This document shows, piece by piece, positions 24,207 to 32,302 of a stretch of 32,870 bases of DNA. Under the pieces are notes generated by a model. The model did not search any database and was not told the DNA's origin. It was given only the letters and a program-made list of their open reading frames with translations. Location of the stretch: assembly GCA_949288065.1 (NCBI GenBank), contig CASEIL010000033.1, forward strand, positions 1 through 32,870, given 5' to 3'. This DNA comes from an uncultured Phascolarctobacterium sp. GTDB taxonomy: Bacteria; Bacillota; Negativicutes; Acidaminococcales; Acidaminococcaceae. The position numbers and the translations under genes are program-made. Position 1 is the stretch's first letter; each line of letters begins with the position of its first letter.

Positions 24207-26582
24207 GGTATCAACCCTTTCCTGTGTAGTTTGTTTTATATTTATGCCCGCCGTCCTGCACTCGTGCGCAGCAACCGCCACGGCATTATCCGCGGCAGCG
24301 CTGTACGCCGGTTTAAAAAACCGCAGGCGCAGGGCGTTGGTAACAACAAAAACGGAACTAAAGCTCATGGCCAGCGCGCCCAGCATAGGGCTGAGCTTTA
24401 AGCCGAAAGCAGGGTAAAACAGCCCCGCCGCCACCGGTATGCAGATAGCGTTATAAAACAGCGCCCAGAACAGGTTCTGCTTAATGTTGCGGATAACGGC
24501 ATGCCCCAGCTGCACCGCCCCGGCAACGTCCAGCAGGTCACTTTTCATCAGCACCAAATCGGCCGATTCAATGGCAATATCCGTGCCCGCGCCGATAGCA
24601 ATGCCCACGTCGGCACGCGCCAGCGCCGGTGCGTCGTTAATACCGTCGCCCACCATGGCGACCTTTTTGCCCTGCTCCTGCAAGCGGCGGATTTCCGTTT
24701 CCTTATCCTGCGGCAAAACCTCCGCCACCACGCGGTCTGCGCCAACCTGCTGCTGAATGGCATGCGCCGTCTGCGCGTTGTCGCCTGTCAGCATTACAAC
24801 CTCCAGCCCCATGCGTTTCAGTTCGGCTATCGCCGCACGGCTGGTAGGCTTAACGGTGTCCGCCAAAGCGATGATGCCCAGCAGCCTGCCGCCCGCAGCA
24901 AAAAACAGCGGCGTTTTGCCAGCGCTGGCCAGTTCGTCCTCAACGGCTTTAATTTCTTCATTATATAGCCCGGCTTCCGCCAGCATTTTGCGGTTGCCGC
25001 CCAAACACGGCACGCCGTTAACCTGCCCCTTAATGCCGCGGCCCGCCTCCTGCGCAAAGCCAGTTACCGGCACAAGCTGCACGCAGTGCCCTTCGGCATA
25101 GCTTACAATCGCCTGCGCCAGCGGGTGTTCGGAATATTTTTCCAGCGAGGCGGCAATTTGCAGCAGCTCCGCTTCATCCGCCGCGTTGTTGTACAGCACA
25201 TCCGTCACGCCCGGCGTACCCTGCGTAATGGTGCCTGTTTTATCAAGCACCACTGTGTTTACCTTGTGCAGTGTTTCCAGCGCTTCCGCGGATTTAACCA
25301 GCACGCCGCCAGCCGCGCCGCGCCCCGTGCCCACCATGATGGCAGTAGGCGTTGCCAGCCCCAGCGCGCACGGGCAGCTGATGACCAACACCGCAATGGC
25401 GCACGAAAGCGCAAACTCAAAACTTTCGCCCAGCGCCAGCCACACCGCGCCGGTAACAACGGCTATGGCGATAACCGCCGGTACAAATACGCCGCTGACT
25501 TCATCCGCCAGCTTGGCAATGGGCGGCTTGCTGCCGGTAGCGTCGTCCACCAAACGCACAATCTGCGCCAGCGTGGTTTCTTCACCAACCTTTTCGGCGC
25601 GCATTTTTAAAAAACCGCTTTTCAGCACCGTCGCACCAATAAGTTTTGCGCCCACAGTTTTTTCCACAGGTATACTCTCGCCCGTAATAGCTGCTTCATC
25701 CACCGCCGCCGTGCCTTCGGTCACCACGCCGTCCACCGGCACGCTCATACCGCTGCGCACGATGAGGATATCACCCTTTTCTACCTCTTCCACCGGCACT
25801 TCCAGCTCCACGCCGCCGCGTTCCAAAACGGCAGTTTTCGGCGCTAAATTCATCAGCTTGTTAATAGCGTCACTCGTCCTGCCCTTAGCGCGCGCTTCAA
25901 GGAACTTACCAAAAGTAATCAGCGTTAAAATCATGCCCGCCGATTCAAAATACAAATCCATCGAAAACTGGTGCACCATCGCCAAATCGCCGTGCCCAAA
26001 GCCCCAGGCAATTTTGTACAGCGCGTACACGCCGTACAGCAGCGACGCCGACGCACCGATAGCTATTAAGGAATCCATGTTCGGCGCCAATTCAAACAGC
26101 GTTTTAAAGCCCACGCGGAAAAACTTAAAATTGATGAACACCACCGGAATTACCAAAAGCAAAAGCGTCAGCGAAAAAATCATCGCGTTGGCAGTGCCCA
26201 AAAAGAACTCCGGCAGCGGCCAGCCCATCATGTGCCCCATGGAAATATACGACAGCGGCACGGCAAAAATCAGCGACAGCTTAAGCCGCCGCTTAATAGC
26301 TTCGTATTCCTGCCTGGCAATATCCGCACCGCTTGTATCGGCGGCCTTGCCGGATTTTTTTGCCTCAGCATTTTTCAGCGACGCGCCATAGCCCGCATTA
26401 ACAACGGCATCAATGATGCCTTGCGTGGTTAAGGCGGCATCGTCATAATCGACCACCATGCTGTTTTTTAACAGGTTAACAGCGGCGCTTTGCACGCCCG
26501 GTAACTTGCTTACAGCTTTTTCCACACGCGCGCTGCATGCGGCGCAGGTCATGCCCGTTACGTTAAATTGCTCCTTTTTCAT
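23991..26582 (-). CDS. copA: Copper-exporting P-type ATPase with fused C-terminal CopZ-like domain
   Basis: This 863-residue P1B-ATPase pumps Cu+ out of the cytosol. It has an N-terminal metal-binding domain with GMTCAACS (C13, C16), TGES (300-303), the membrane CPC site (403-405), DKTGT (447-451), the HP pair (486-487) and GDGINDAP (645-652). The last helices carry YN and MSFSS, the Cu+-specific signature. Unusually, a complete second metal-binding domain follows the last helix (residues 793-863, GMMCQHC). A stretch of about 35 residues links it; its last codons look like a former ribosome site. AAGGAG precedes the ATG. It is divergent from an HxlR regulator. Confidence 0.95.
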   Translation of the reverse strand: MKKEQFNVTGMTCAACSARVEKAVSKLPGVQSAAVNLLKNSMVVDYDDAALTTQGIIDAVVNAGYGASLKNAEAKKSGKAADTSGADIARQEYEAIKRRLKLSLIFAVPLSYISMGHMMGWPLPEFFLGTANAMIFSLTLLLLVIPVVFINFKFFRVGFKTLFELAPNMDSLIAIGASASLLYGVYALYKIAWGFGHGDLAMVHQFSMDLYFESAGMILTLITFGKFLEARAKGRTSDAINKLMNLAPKTAVLERGGVELEVPVEEVEKGDILIVRSGMSVPVDGVVTEGTAAVDEAAITGESIPVEKTVGAKLIGATVLKSGFLKMRAEKVGEETTLAQIVRLVDDATGSKPPIAKLADEVSGVFVPAVIAIAVVTGAVWLALGESFEFALSCAIAVLVISCPCALGLATPTAIMVGTGRGAAGGVLVKSAEALETLHKVNTVVLDKTGTITQGTPGVTDVLYNNAADEAELLQIAASLEKYSEHPLAQAIVSYAEGHCVQLVPVTGFAQEAGRGIKGQVNGVPCLGGNRKMLAEAGLYNEEIKAVEDELASAGKTPLFFAAGGRLLGIIALADTVKPTSRAAIAELKRMGLEVVMLTGDNAQTAHAIQQQVGADRVVAEVLPQDKETEIRRLQEQGKKVAMVGDGINDAPALARADVGIAIGAGTDIAIESADLVLMKSDLLDVAGAVQLGHAVIRNIKQNLFWALFYNAICIPVAAGLFYPAFGLKLSPMLGALAMSFSSVFVVTNALRLRFFKPAYSAAADNAVAVAAHECRTAGINIKQTTQERVDTMKKVLDVEGMMCQHCVAHVNKALSGIDGVEAVEVSLEGKTATVTLGKEVSDDVLTKAVVDAGYEVKGVKTL

Positions 26583-26639
26583 AATTGTGCTCCTTCTCTA
26601 TCTTTGCCCGCATTGACGCGCGGTTTGCTCCCTGCTATT

Positions 26640-26668
26640 ATTATATTAATGTAATATCTTTTAATCAA
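26640..26668 (-). promoter_or_regulatory. Promoter of copA
   Basis: TTGATT (26663-26668), a 17-bp spacer and a consensus TATAAT (26640-26645) lie on the minus strand about 60 bases before the start. Confidence 0.75.
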
Positions 26669-26682
26669 GAATGCACTATTTT

Positions 26683-26708
26683 GTATTATAGTACCCAAAA
26701 AGATACTA
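26683..26708. promoter_or_regulatory. Operator-like dyads before the HxlR gene
   Basis: GTATTATAGTAC (26683-26694) is a 12-bp near-palindrome. TAGTA (26689-26693) pairs with TACTA (26704-26708) in a second, overlapping dyad. They lie between the two divergent genes, a natural place for autoregulation by HxlR and for control of copA. Confidence 0.45.
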
Positions 26709-26721
26709 AGGAGCGTTTGTT

Positions 26722-27096
26722 ATGGAAAAATCTGCCAATGTTAACTGCCCTGTTGCCGCCACACTACACCTTATCGGCGGCAAATACAAGGCGCTTTTGC
26801 TGTGGCACCTTTCCGGGCGCGTGCTGCGCTTTAACCAGCTGCGGCAGTTAGTGCCGGAGGCCACGCCCAAAATGCTTACCCAGCAGCTGCGCGAGCTGGA
26901 GCAGGACGGGCTCATCAACCGCAAGGTGTACCCCATTGTGCCGCCAAAGGTAGAATACTCCCTCACCCCGCTCGGAGAAAGCCTGTTTCCCATCTTACAG
27001 GCCATGTACGACTGGGGCAGCAACCTCATGCGCAGCCACGGCCAGTGCCCCTCCTGCACCATGTCGGTAGATAGCGAGTGCTGCTGTAAGGAATGA
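26722..27096 (+). CDS. HxlR-family regulator with cysteine-rich C-terminus
   Basis: This 124-residue winged-helix regulator has the HxlR core, with [21 protein letters not shown] and [24 protein letters not shown] (both quoted in part: [27 protein letters not shown]). C9 near the N-terminus is where redox-sensing members place their reactive cysteine. The tail carries C109, C112 (CPSC) and C120-C122 (CCC), five cysteines in fourteen residues, unusual for the family. Next to copA, this suggests direct binding of copper or thiol sensing, but that is inference. AAGGAG precedes the ATG. Confidence 0.9.
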   Translation: MEKSANVNCPVAATLHLIGGKYKALLLWHLSGRVLRFNQLRQLVPEATPKMLTQQLRELEQDGLINRKVYPIVPPKVEYSLTPLGESLFPILQAMYDWGSNLMRSHGQCPSCTMSVDSECCCKE

Positions 27097-27130
27097 GCAA
27101 AACCATAATAATCAAAAGCCACATACGCAC

Positions 27131-27166
27131 AAAATCCGCCAGAGCTAAAACTTTGACGGATTTTTT
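27131..27166 (+). terminator. Terminator of the HxlR gene
   Basis: AAAATCCGcCAgAG and CTTTGACGGATTTT form a 14-bp stem with one mismatch and one wobble, followed by TTTTTT. Confidence 0.8.
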
Positions 27167-27171
27167 ATAAA

Positions 27172-27195
27172 TTGGTCACTTTGTTGGTCACTTTG
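27172..27195. repeat. Tandem 12-bp direct repeat near the tRNA gene
   Basis: TTGGTCACTTTG occurs twice back to back just beyond the 3' side of tRNA-Arg. Such repeats are sometimes what remains of an integrase end or attachment site; no integrase is present here. Confidence 0.6.
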
Positions 27196-27208
27196 TACTT
27201 TTAGCAAT

Positions 27209-27240
27209 AAAAAACGCCCTCCCAAAAACTTGGAAAGGCG
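27209..27240 (-). terminator. Terminator of tRNA-Arg
   Basis: CGCCTTTCC and GGGAGGGCG pair over nine bases (with wobbles) around an eight-base loop and are followed by six T on the minus strand, ten bases past the CCA end. Confidence 0.8.
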
Positions 27241-27249
27241 CATAAATAC

Positions 27250-27326
27250 TGGTGATCCCGGGCAGATTCGAACTGCCGACCTACCGCTTAGGAGGCGGTT
27301 GCTCTATCCTGCTGAGCTACGGAACC
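27250..27326 (-). tRNA. tRNA-Arg, anticodon CCU
   Basis: This 77-base gene folds as a full cloverleaf. The acceptor pairs GGTTCCG with CGGGATC (wobbles included). The D arm is GCTC...GAGC and the anticodon arm is ACCGC-CTCCTAA-GCGGT with CCT at 34-36. The T arm is GGCAG-TTCGAAT-CTGCC. CCA is encoded. It reads AGG arginine codons. Confidence 0.95.
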
Positions 27327-27372
27327 AAAATGTCAGCCTAATTAGTTTACCACAAATTAAGCTTACAGGCAA

Positions 27373-27678
27373 TTATAAATTATCCATCGCACCGGGCGGC
27401 ATGCTCCATTCCACCCTCACGTCGGTGTTAAACCACAATCTGCCCAGGCAGGCTTTAAAGTTTTCAAGGCTGTCCAGCGGCATTAAGGTTTTGGTTACAA
27501 ACTGGCGGATGGTATCGCCCTCCGGCAAATCCAGCGTCAGCGGTTTTTGCAAAAATTCTTCCACCTTAGCTTTCGCTTCGGGCACGTCAAGGTGTACCTC
27601 GGCGGTTTTGGCTGCCGGGTCATATTCAACATAGCCGTAATGAGCGTGATGGTTTAAAGTTACAACAAATTTTTCCAT
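27373..27678 (-). CDS. Conserved-looking hypothetical protein, 101 residues
   Basis: This protein starts MEKFVVTLNHHAHYGYVEYD. It is soluble, acidic in the middle (EAKAKVEEFLQKPL), and has no signal peptide or membrane helix. I do not recognise the family. A good GGAGG site eight bases before the ATG, a consensus extended -10 promoter and ordinary codon use support a real gene. A small beta-rich domain up to residue 32 followed by a helix is likely by eye. It stands alone between tRNA-Arg and rubrerythrin. Confidence 0.75.
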   Translation of the reverse strand: MEKFVVTLNHHAHYGYVEYDPAAKTAEVHLDVPEAKAKVEEFLQKPLTLDLPEGDTIRQFVTKTLMPLDSLENFKACLGRLWFNTDVRVEWSMPPGAMDNL

Positions 27679-27703
27679 ATCGTACCTCCGGTATCTTCTG
27701 TAT

Positions 27704-27732
27704 ATTATAGCAATTTTGCCGCCATTCTACAA
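27704..27732 (-). promoter_or_regulatory. Promoter of the 101-residue hypothetical gene
   Basis: TTGTAG (27727-27732), a 17-bp spacer and TATAAT (27704-27709, preceded by TGC) lie on the minus strand 26 bases before the start codon. Confidence 0.65.
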
Positions 27733-27830
27733 TAGGCAGCGGCGTTTTGGCGCAAATTTTGCTCTATCCCGCCTCGGGCGGATGCTTAAAATTGATTTCA
27801 CAAAAATTTTAATATTAGCAGGTTAAAACA

Positions 27831-27846
27831 ATTAATAATTATTATT
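27831..27846. promoter_or_regulatory. Fur/PerR-like AT-rich dyad before rubrerythrin
   Basis: ATTAATAATTATTATT equals its own complement at 14 of 16 places and overlaps the -35 of the rubrerythrin promoter. Its size and composition resemble PerR or Fur boxes, fitting for a peroxide-defence gene. The match is not exact, so the regulator is a guess. Confidence 0.45.
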
Positions 27847-27873
27847 GACAACCTTTTTTACTTGTGTTACCAT
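27845..27873 (+). promoter_or_regulatory. Promoter of rubrerythrin
   Basis: A consensus TTGACA (27845-27850), a 17-bp spacer and TACCAT (27868-27873, preceded by TG) precede a short GCGGTT/AACCGC hairpin in the 5' untranslated region (27885-27901), which may stabilise the mRNA. Confidence 0.75.
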
Positions 27874-27936
27874 TATTACAGTAAGCGGTTAGAAAAACCG
27901 CCCAACAATAACATGTACTTTATGGAGGAATGAATA

Positions 27937-28482
27937 ATGAAAAAATTTGTTTGCCAGGTTTGCGGCTATGTTTATGAAGGTGAAGCTGCTCCGGAATACT
28001 GCCCGCAGTGCAAAGCTCCCGCTTCCAAATTCGTTGAAATGAAAGGCGAAATGACCTGGGCTGCTGAACACTTTGTTGGCGTAGCTAAAGACGTTCCTGA
28101 AGATATTAAAGCTGACCTGCGCGCTAACTTTAACGGCGAATGCTGCGAAGTAGGCATGTACCTTGCTATGGCACGCGTTGCTCATCGCGAAGGCTATCCT
28201 GAAATTGGCCTGTACTGGGAAAAAGCTGCTTACGAAGAAGCAGAACACGCTTCCAAATTTGCTGAACTGCTCGGCGAAGTTGTTACCGACAGCACCAAAA
28301 AGAACCTTGAAATGCGTGTAGAAGCTGAAAACGGCGCAACCGCAGGCAAAACCGACCTTGCAAAACGCGCTAAAGAACTCGGCCTCGACGCTATCCATGA
28401 CACCGTTCATGAAATGGCTCGTGACGAAGCACGCCATGGCAGAGCTTTCGCCGGCCTGCTTGCCCGTTACTTCAACAAATAA
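27937..28482 (+). CDS. rbr: Rubrerythrin with N-terminal rubredoxin domain (reverse rubrerythrin / NADH peroxidase type)
   Basis: This 181-residue non-haem iron protein reduces hydrogen peroxide in anaerobes. The rubredoxin-type iron site comes first: C6, C9 (CQVCG) and C22, C25 (CPQC). The ferritin-like diiron domain follows, with [26 protein letters not shown] and [14 protein letters not shown]. Domain order is inverted relative to classical rubrerythrin, as in the clostridial reverse rubrerythrins. Codon use is strongly biased and AT-ending in places, with a strong TGGAGGAATG ribosome site, as expected for an abundant protein. It is monocistronic. Confidence 0.96.
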   Translation: MKKFVCQVCGYVYEGEAAPEYCPQCKAPASKFVEMKGEMTWAAEHFVGVAKDVPEDIKADLRANFNGECCEVGMYLAMARVAHREGYPEIGLYWEKAAYEEAEHASKFAELLGEVVTDSTKKNLEMRVEAENGATAGKTDLAKRAKELGLDAIHDTVHEMARDEARHGRAFAGLLARYFNK

Positions 28483-28514
28483 TTTAACGGTTATTTAAGC
28501 GATAAGCAAAAGAA

Positions 28515-28546
28515 ACACCTGTTGCCGCAAGGCAGCAGGTGTTTTT
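28515..28546 (+). terminator. Terminator of rubrerythrin
   Basis: ACACCTGtTGCC and GGCAGCAGGTGT form a 12-bp stem with one mismatch around GCAA, followed by TTTTT. Confidence 0.9.
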
Positions 28547-28555
28547 GTTTTACCG

Positions 28556-28980
28556 TTAACACGGATAATAATTAATGACCATAAATTTAGCCATTACGTT
28601 TTTATTGTTAATATAGGTATGGTTAACGCTGGAATTGAACACCAGCGAATCGCCCTCGCCCAGCGTATACAGCGCGGCGTCCGTTTTAACGGAAAGTTCG
28701 CCTTCAATTCAAAGTTGCGCTCCGGCGCGCTGGCAAAATAGCAGTAAATGCGGTAAGCCTCGGTATCGCCGTGCTGCATGGCAGTATCTGCCTTGCGCAC
28801 CACAGTACCGGCAGGCTCTTCAAACTCCATCAGGCGCGTAAAGGGTATGTTCAGCCCGTTAGCAATTTTCCAGATAGTGTTAATGGTGGGGTTGCTGCCG
28901 CCCTTTTCAATGTCCGACAAAATCGCCTTGCTGATGCCGGAAAGTTTTGCCAGCTGCCCCAGCGTTAAGCCGCGCTCCAC
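28556..28980 (-). pseudogene. XRE-cupin regulator pseudogene (5' truncation plus internal deletion with frameshift)
   Basis: The 5' part encodes an HTH (ERGLTLGQLAKLSGISKAIL...) and the start of a cupin up to APERNFEL near 28710. The frame then changes: continuing in that frame gives nonsense. The neighbouring frame reads GELSVKTDAALYTLGEGDS followed by NHTYINN and ends at TAA 28556-28558, a proper cupin C-terminus. About 25 residues expected between the halves are missing, so a deletion of a length not divisible by three is likely. The first dozen residues of the HTH are also absent: the homologous sequence stops at about 28980, where very AT-rich DNA begins. A GTG at 28980 has no ribosome site. 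Confidence 0.75.
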
Positions 28981-31900
28981 TTTATTTTATTATATGCAAA
29001 ATAACCTTGCAACTCAAGTAAATTTATCATATTCAGTTTTTTAAGCTTAACTTATTATAAACATAATCTGAATGACCTAAAAAATATTCTTCAATAATAT
29101 CCCATCGTTCTTCAGTTGTAAAATCATTATTAAAAAAGGCTGCAAGTAAATTTTGATTACGAACATGTTTCTTATGGATAAAATCCAAAACACTATTCTT
29201 ATAATTACTCATAGCTAATCTTTTGATTTTATAAGGATCATTAATTCTTATAAATACTTCTGCCTTCTCTCCTCCTCGTATTTCATATGAAGCTAACCCC
29301 AATAATTCTAATAACCTTAATAACGGCATAACATCAATAGATTTATCTTGAGTAAAAGGATAATATCTATAAAATTTGTTATCTTTATCTGGATTACATT
29401 GTTTTAATTTTTTTATAAAATAATTTGTTAATCTTGTATACGCAGAATTACTAACAAAATAAACAATTTCATCCATATTACTTTGTTGACGTTTTCTTAT
29501 AACTCTAAGTTGTTTTTTATCAATATTATAATTGGAATTTTCGTTTACCGATTCTGTAAAAATATCTAATAACAACCCTATTTTGTCATGTGCTATAACT
29601 TTATCTTGATACATTTCGTTTAATTCTTTTTCAAACGTTTTTAATGTAAATAGTTTATTTTCTTCAGATTTTTTGTGTTTGGCAAAAATTTTCACTATTG
29701 TATCAACAATATATTGCACCTTATTGACAACGTTTTCAAATTTATCTTCAAAACGGATTTCAATTCTAACTCTTGGATTAATCTTATATTTTTCTCCGTT
29801 AATTTCAAATACTTCCTCAAAAAATTGCTTTTTAAACATCCCAAACGTTAAATCAGAATAAAAATTTTCCCATATTTTAGCCATATCAATTAAATATATA
29901 TTACCTGTGTTGGAGATAAGAGTATTTCTTTCTTCACCGTATTTATCATAATAAGTCATTGTGTGTTTTTTTACATTATTTTGTTTCTCCATATATTGTC
30001 CATATTTATTCAATAAAATATCTTCTATTTCTAATGGTATATTAGCATAGTTTTTCGATAACATAATTTTAGGTTTAACTACAAGAACAGGAAACGTATA
30101 TTTATATAAAAGGTCTTTTGCTAACAACATTAAGCCTGTTTTAGTTTTATTTTCAACATCAGATTCTTTAAAAAGATATTCAAAAGTTTCTACAGAAATT
30201 AAAATATTTCTTTTCTTCTTTGCATCATAAATAGCAGATATTTTTTTCAACATTTCTCTTAACTGATATTGCCGCATTTCAGAAAGACTATTTAAAACAC
30301 GAACATAACGCATATCTCCTTTAAAATAATCCATATGAGCAATACCGTTAATATTTTTATTACGAGCTGCACGTCCTATTTCTTGTACATAATCAGCAAG
30401 TGTCCCTGTTGGAGCAAAATGAATAACATGCTTTATATCACTAACATCTACACCCATACCAAAAGCTTTAGTACAAACCAAACCTAAAACTTCACCTTTT
30501 TTATAGGAGCGTTCAGTAATTTTACGTGATGAGCTAGGTATTTTACTATGGTACCTACTTATACGCATTTTTTCATAATCTTCCATTTTGGAATATATTT
30601 CATCTACTTGTCTTCTATACGGAAAATATACTAAAACTTTTTCCTTGTTAAAAATTATATATTCTTTTAATCGTTCAATTGTAAGCTTATACTTTTCGTC
30701 TTCTATTTTATTGTTTAAACTATCACCACTATGATTAACTATATCAAAATATATATTCTCTCTTTTTACATTACCTAAATGAATTATAGTTTGTTCCAAA
30801 CCTAATTCATCTATTGTATCGTTTACAACATCGTCATCACCAGAATAAACCGCTGTTGCGGTTAAACATAAAACTGGAAATTCGCAACCATTACGTTTAG
30901 CTTTTTTTAAAAAATCACCAAGAAACCAATAATCTGCTCTAAAATCTTTTCCCCAACTAGTTACAGTATGAGCTTCATCAATAACTACTAAGCCTACTTT
31001 TCTTCCGCCTAAAAAAGTTTTTAAGTCTGTTGTCAACAACAACTCTGGAGCTAAATATAAAATTGATTTTTTACTATTTTGTATTTCTTCTATTATTTTT
31101 CTACGTTCATCAATACTCATTGTTGAATTTATGCAGGCAGCTATTTTTATACCTTGATTATTTAATTGAATTACTTGATCATTCATTAAAGCGATTAATG
31201 GGGAAATTATAATAGTAACACAATCATATTTTTCAGCTAGATAAATAGCAGGTATTTGAAAAAGTATTGATTTTCCTGAACCAGTAGGAGCTGTTATAAA
31301 AATATTTTGTGCAGGTTCATTCTTTAAATTTAATTCACATTGTTCAACTATTTCTGCAATTAAACGTCCTTGAGATATATTCTCAATTTTTTTAGATAAA
31401 TCTGGTTCTTGATAAAACTTTAATTCTCTAAATTCAGCATTCTCTCCCCAATATTTATTTAAAATTTTTTTAAAAGGCTCTATATTATAATTACTTTTTT
31501 TATCAAATAATTTAGAATCTACAAGTTTTATTTCAAGACCATATTGCAAAAGCAACGTTACTAAAGCCATTAATGTTTTAACATTAACTTTATTAGAATT
31601 AGAATATTGTAAAAATACTGTATTATCAAAGTTATTTTTACAACATTCTATGCAGTAATTCCAATATTCAATTGAAGCAATTTCTAAACTTTTTACAATT
31701 TTATTTTTATCAGGAACATAAGTAAAAATATTTAAGTCTTTAAATTCATCAAAATAATTTTCATAACTTATAATGTCATCATCCAAAATTATAGGTAATA
31801 ATAATGATTGATTATTATTTAATAATTTTACATCAGTATAATATTTTGATAATAATTTTATAATACTATCTTCATTTTCATTTTCTGATTTCAAAAAGTC

Positions 31901-32302
31901 AAAAAATCTTATTGCTACATCATTAGACAAACAACAAGGGACCCATGGTTTGAAAATATTATTTTCTATTACTACAATTCTTTCTATAGGTAATTTATTT
32001 AAATCATCTTTTATAACCAATAATTCTTCATAAAATCCAACTAATGCAACTGAAGATTTGCTTATATTACTAATTATTGTAATCCAATTTTCATCAATTA
32101 TTTTTAAATTTAAATTATCACCTATAAAAATCTGTGCATTATTTAAAATACTATTAGGAAGTTGTGAAAGCCACTTCATTTGAGCAATAGAAAAACCTTT
32201 AAAAATATATAATTCATTTTTCTTAGAGTTTTTCATTATATTATTAAATTTTTCTATAAAAATCTCATCAAAAGTCATTAAAACATTCTCCCTTGCGAAT
32301 AA
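28981..32302. mobile_element. AT-rich island carrying a single helicase gene (horizontally acquired block)
   Basis: Base composition falls abruptly from about half G+C to roughly 30% or less by eye at 28981 and returns at about 32300. The left edge cuts an XRE-cupin gene; the right edge lies in the 24-base gap after the M48-type gene. Codon use inside (AAA, TTA, ATA, AAT) differs sharply from all neighbours. No integrase, transposase, terminal inverted repeat or target-site duplication was found, so the mode of entry is unknown. Confidence 0.65.
29033..32278 (-). CDS. RecQ-like SF2 helicase with large unknown N- and C-terminal regions
   Basis: This 1081-residue protein has a RecQ-type motor in the middle. 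Motif I is APTGSGKS (330-337), Ia SPLIALMNDQ (359-368), II DEAH (434-437) in DEAHTVTSWGKDFRADY, III TAT (473-475), V TKAFGMGVD (603-611) and VI QEIGRAAR (632-639). About 310 residues before and 420 after match no domain I know. Zinc-ligand and HRDC features of housekeeping RecQ are absent. GGGAGA precedes the ATG. The gene starts 24 bases after the M48-type gene and may use its promoter. Single large helicases on AT-rich islands are often phage-defence or mobile-element genes; that role is inference, the helicase call is firm. Confidence 0.88.
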   Translation of the reverse strand: MTFDEIFIEKFNNIMKNSKKNELYIFKGFSIAQMKWLSQLPNSILNNAQIFIGDNLNLKIIDENWITIISNISKSSVALVGFYEELLVIKDDLNKLPIERIVVIENNIFKPWVPCCLSNDVAIRFFDFLKSENENEDSIIKLLSKYYTDVKLLNNNQSLLLPIILDDDIISYENYFDEFKDLNIFTYVPDKNKIVKSLEIASIEYWNYCIECCKNNFDNTVFLQYSNSNKVNVKTLMALVTLLLQYGLEIKLVDSKLFDKKSNYNIEPFKKILNKYWGENAEFRELKFYQEPDLSKKIENISQGRLIAEIVEQCELNLKNEPAQNIFITAPTGSGKSILFQIPAIYLAEKYDCVTIIISPLIALMNDQVIQLNNQGIKIAACINSTMSIDERRKIIEEIQNSKKSILYLAPELLLTTDLKTFLGGRKVGLVVIDEAHTVTSWGKDFRADYWFLGDFLKKAKRNGCEFPVLCLTATAVYSGDDDVVNDTIDELGLEQTIIHLGNVKRENIYFDIVNHSGDSLNNKIEDEKYKLTIERLKEYIIFNKEKVLVYFPYRRQVDEIYSKMEDYEKMRISRYHSKIPSSSRKITERSYKKGEVLGLVCTKAFGMGVDVSDIKHVIHFAPTGTLADYVQEIGRAARNKNINGIAHMDYFKGDMRYVRVLNSLSEMRQYQLREMLKKISAIYDAKKKRNILISVETFEYLFKESDVENKTKTGLMLLAKDLLYKYTFPVLVVKPKIMLSKNYANIPLEIEDILLNKYGQYMEKQNNVKKHTMTYYDKYGEERNTLISNTGNIYLIDMAKIWENFYSDLTFGMFKKQFFEEVFEINGEKYKINPRVRIEIRFEDKFENVVNKVQYIVDTIVKIFAKHKKSEENKLFTLKTFEKELNEMYQDKVIAHDKIGLLLDIFTESVNENSNYNIDKKQLRVIRKRQQSNMDEIVYFVSNSAYTRLTNYFIKKLKQCNPDKDNKFYRYYPFTQDKSIDVMPLLRLLELLGLASYEIRGGEKAEVFIRINDPYKIKRLAMSNYKNSVLDFIHKKHVRNQNLLAAFFNNDFTTEERWDIIEEYFLGHSDYVYNKLSLKN

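Noticed and set aside
25186..26391. Plus-strand open frame of 401 codons opposite copA
   Set aside because: It is a Ser/Thr/Ala-rich mirror frame of a clearly conserved P-type ATPase; no domain and no ribosome site.
27230..27634. Plus-strand open frame reading DPGQIRTADLPLRRRLLYPAEL
   Set aside because: It is the antisense of the tRNA-Arg gene and its neighbour, a well-known false open frame over tRNA genes.
28981..32302. Terminal inverted repeats or target duplication of an insertion sequence around the helicase
   Set aside because: The two edges were compared by eye; only CCTTGC-like short matches occur, which is not significant.
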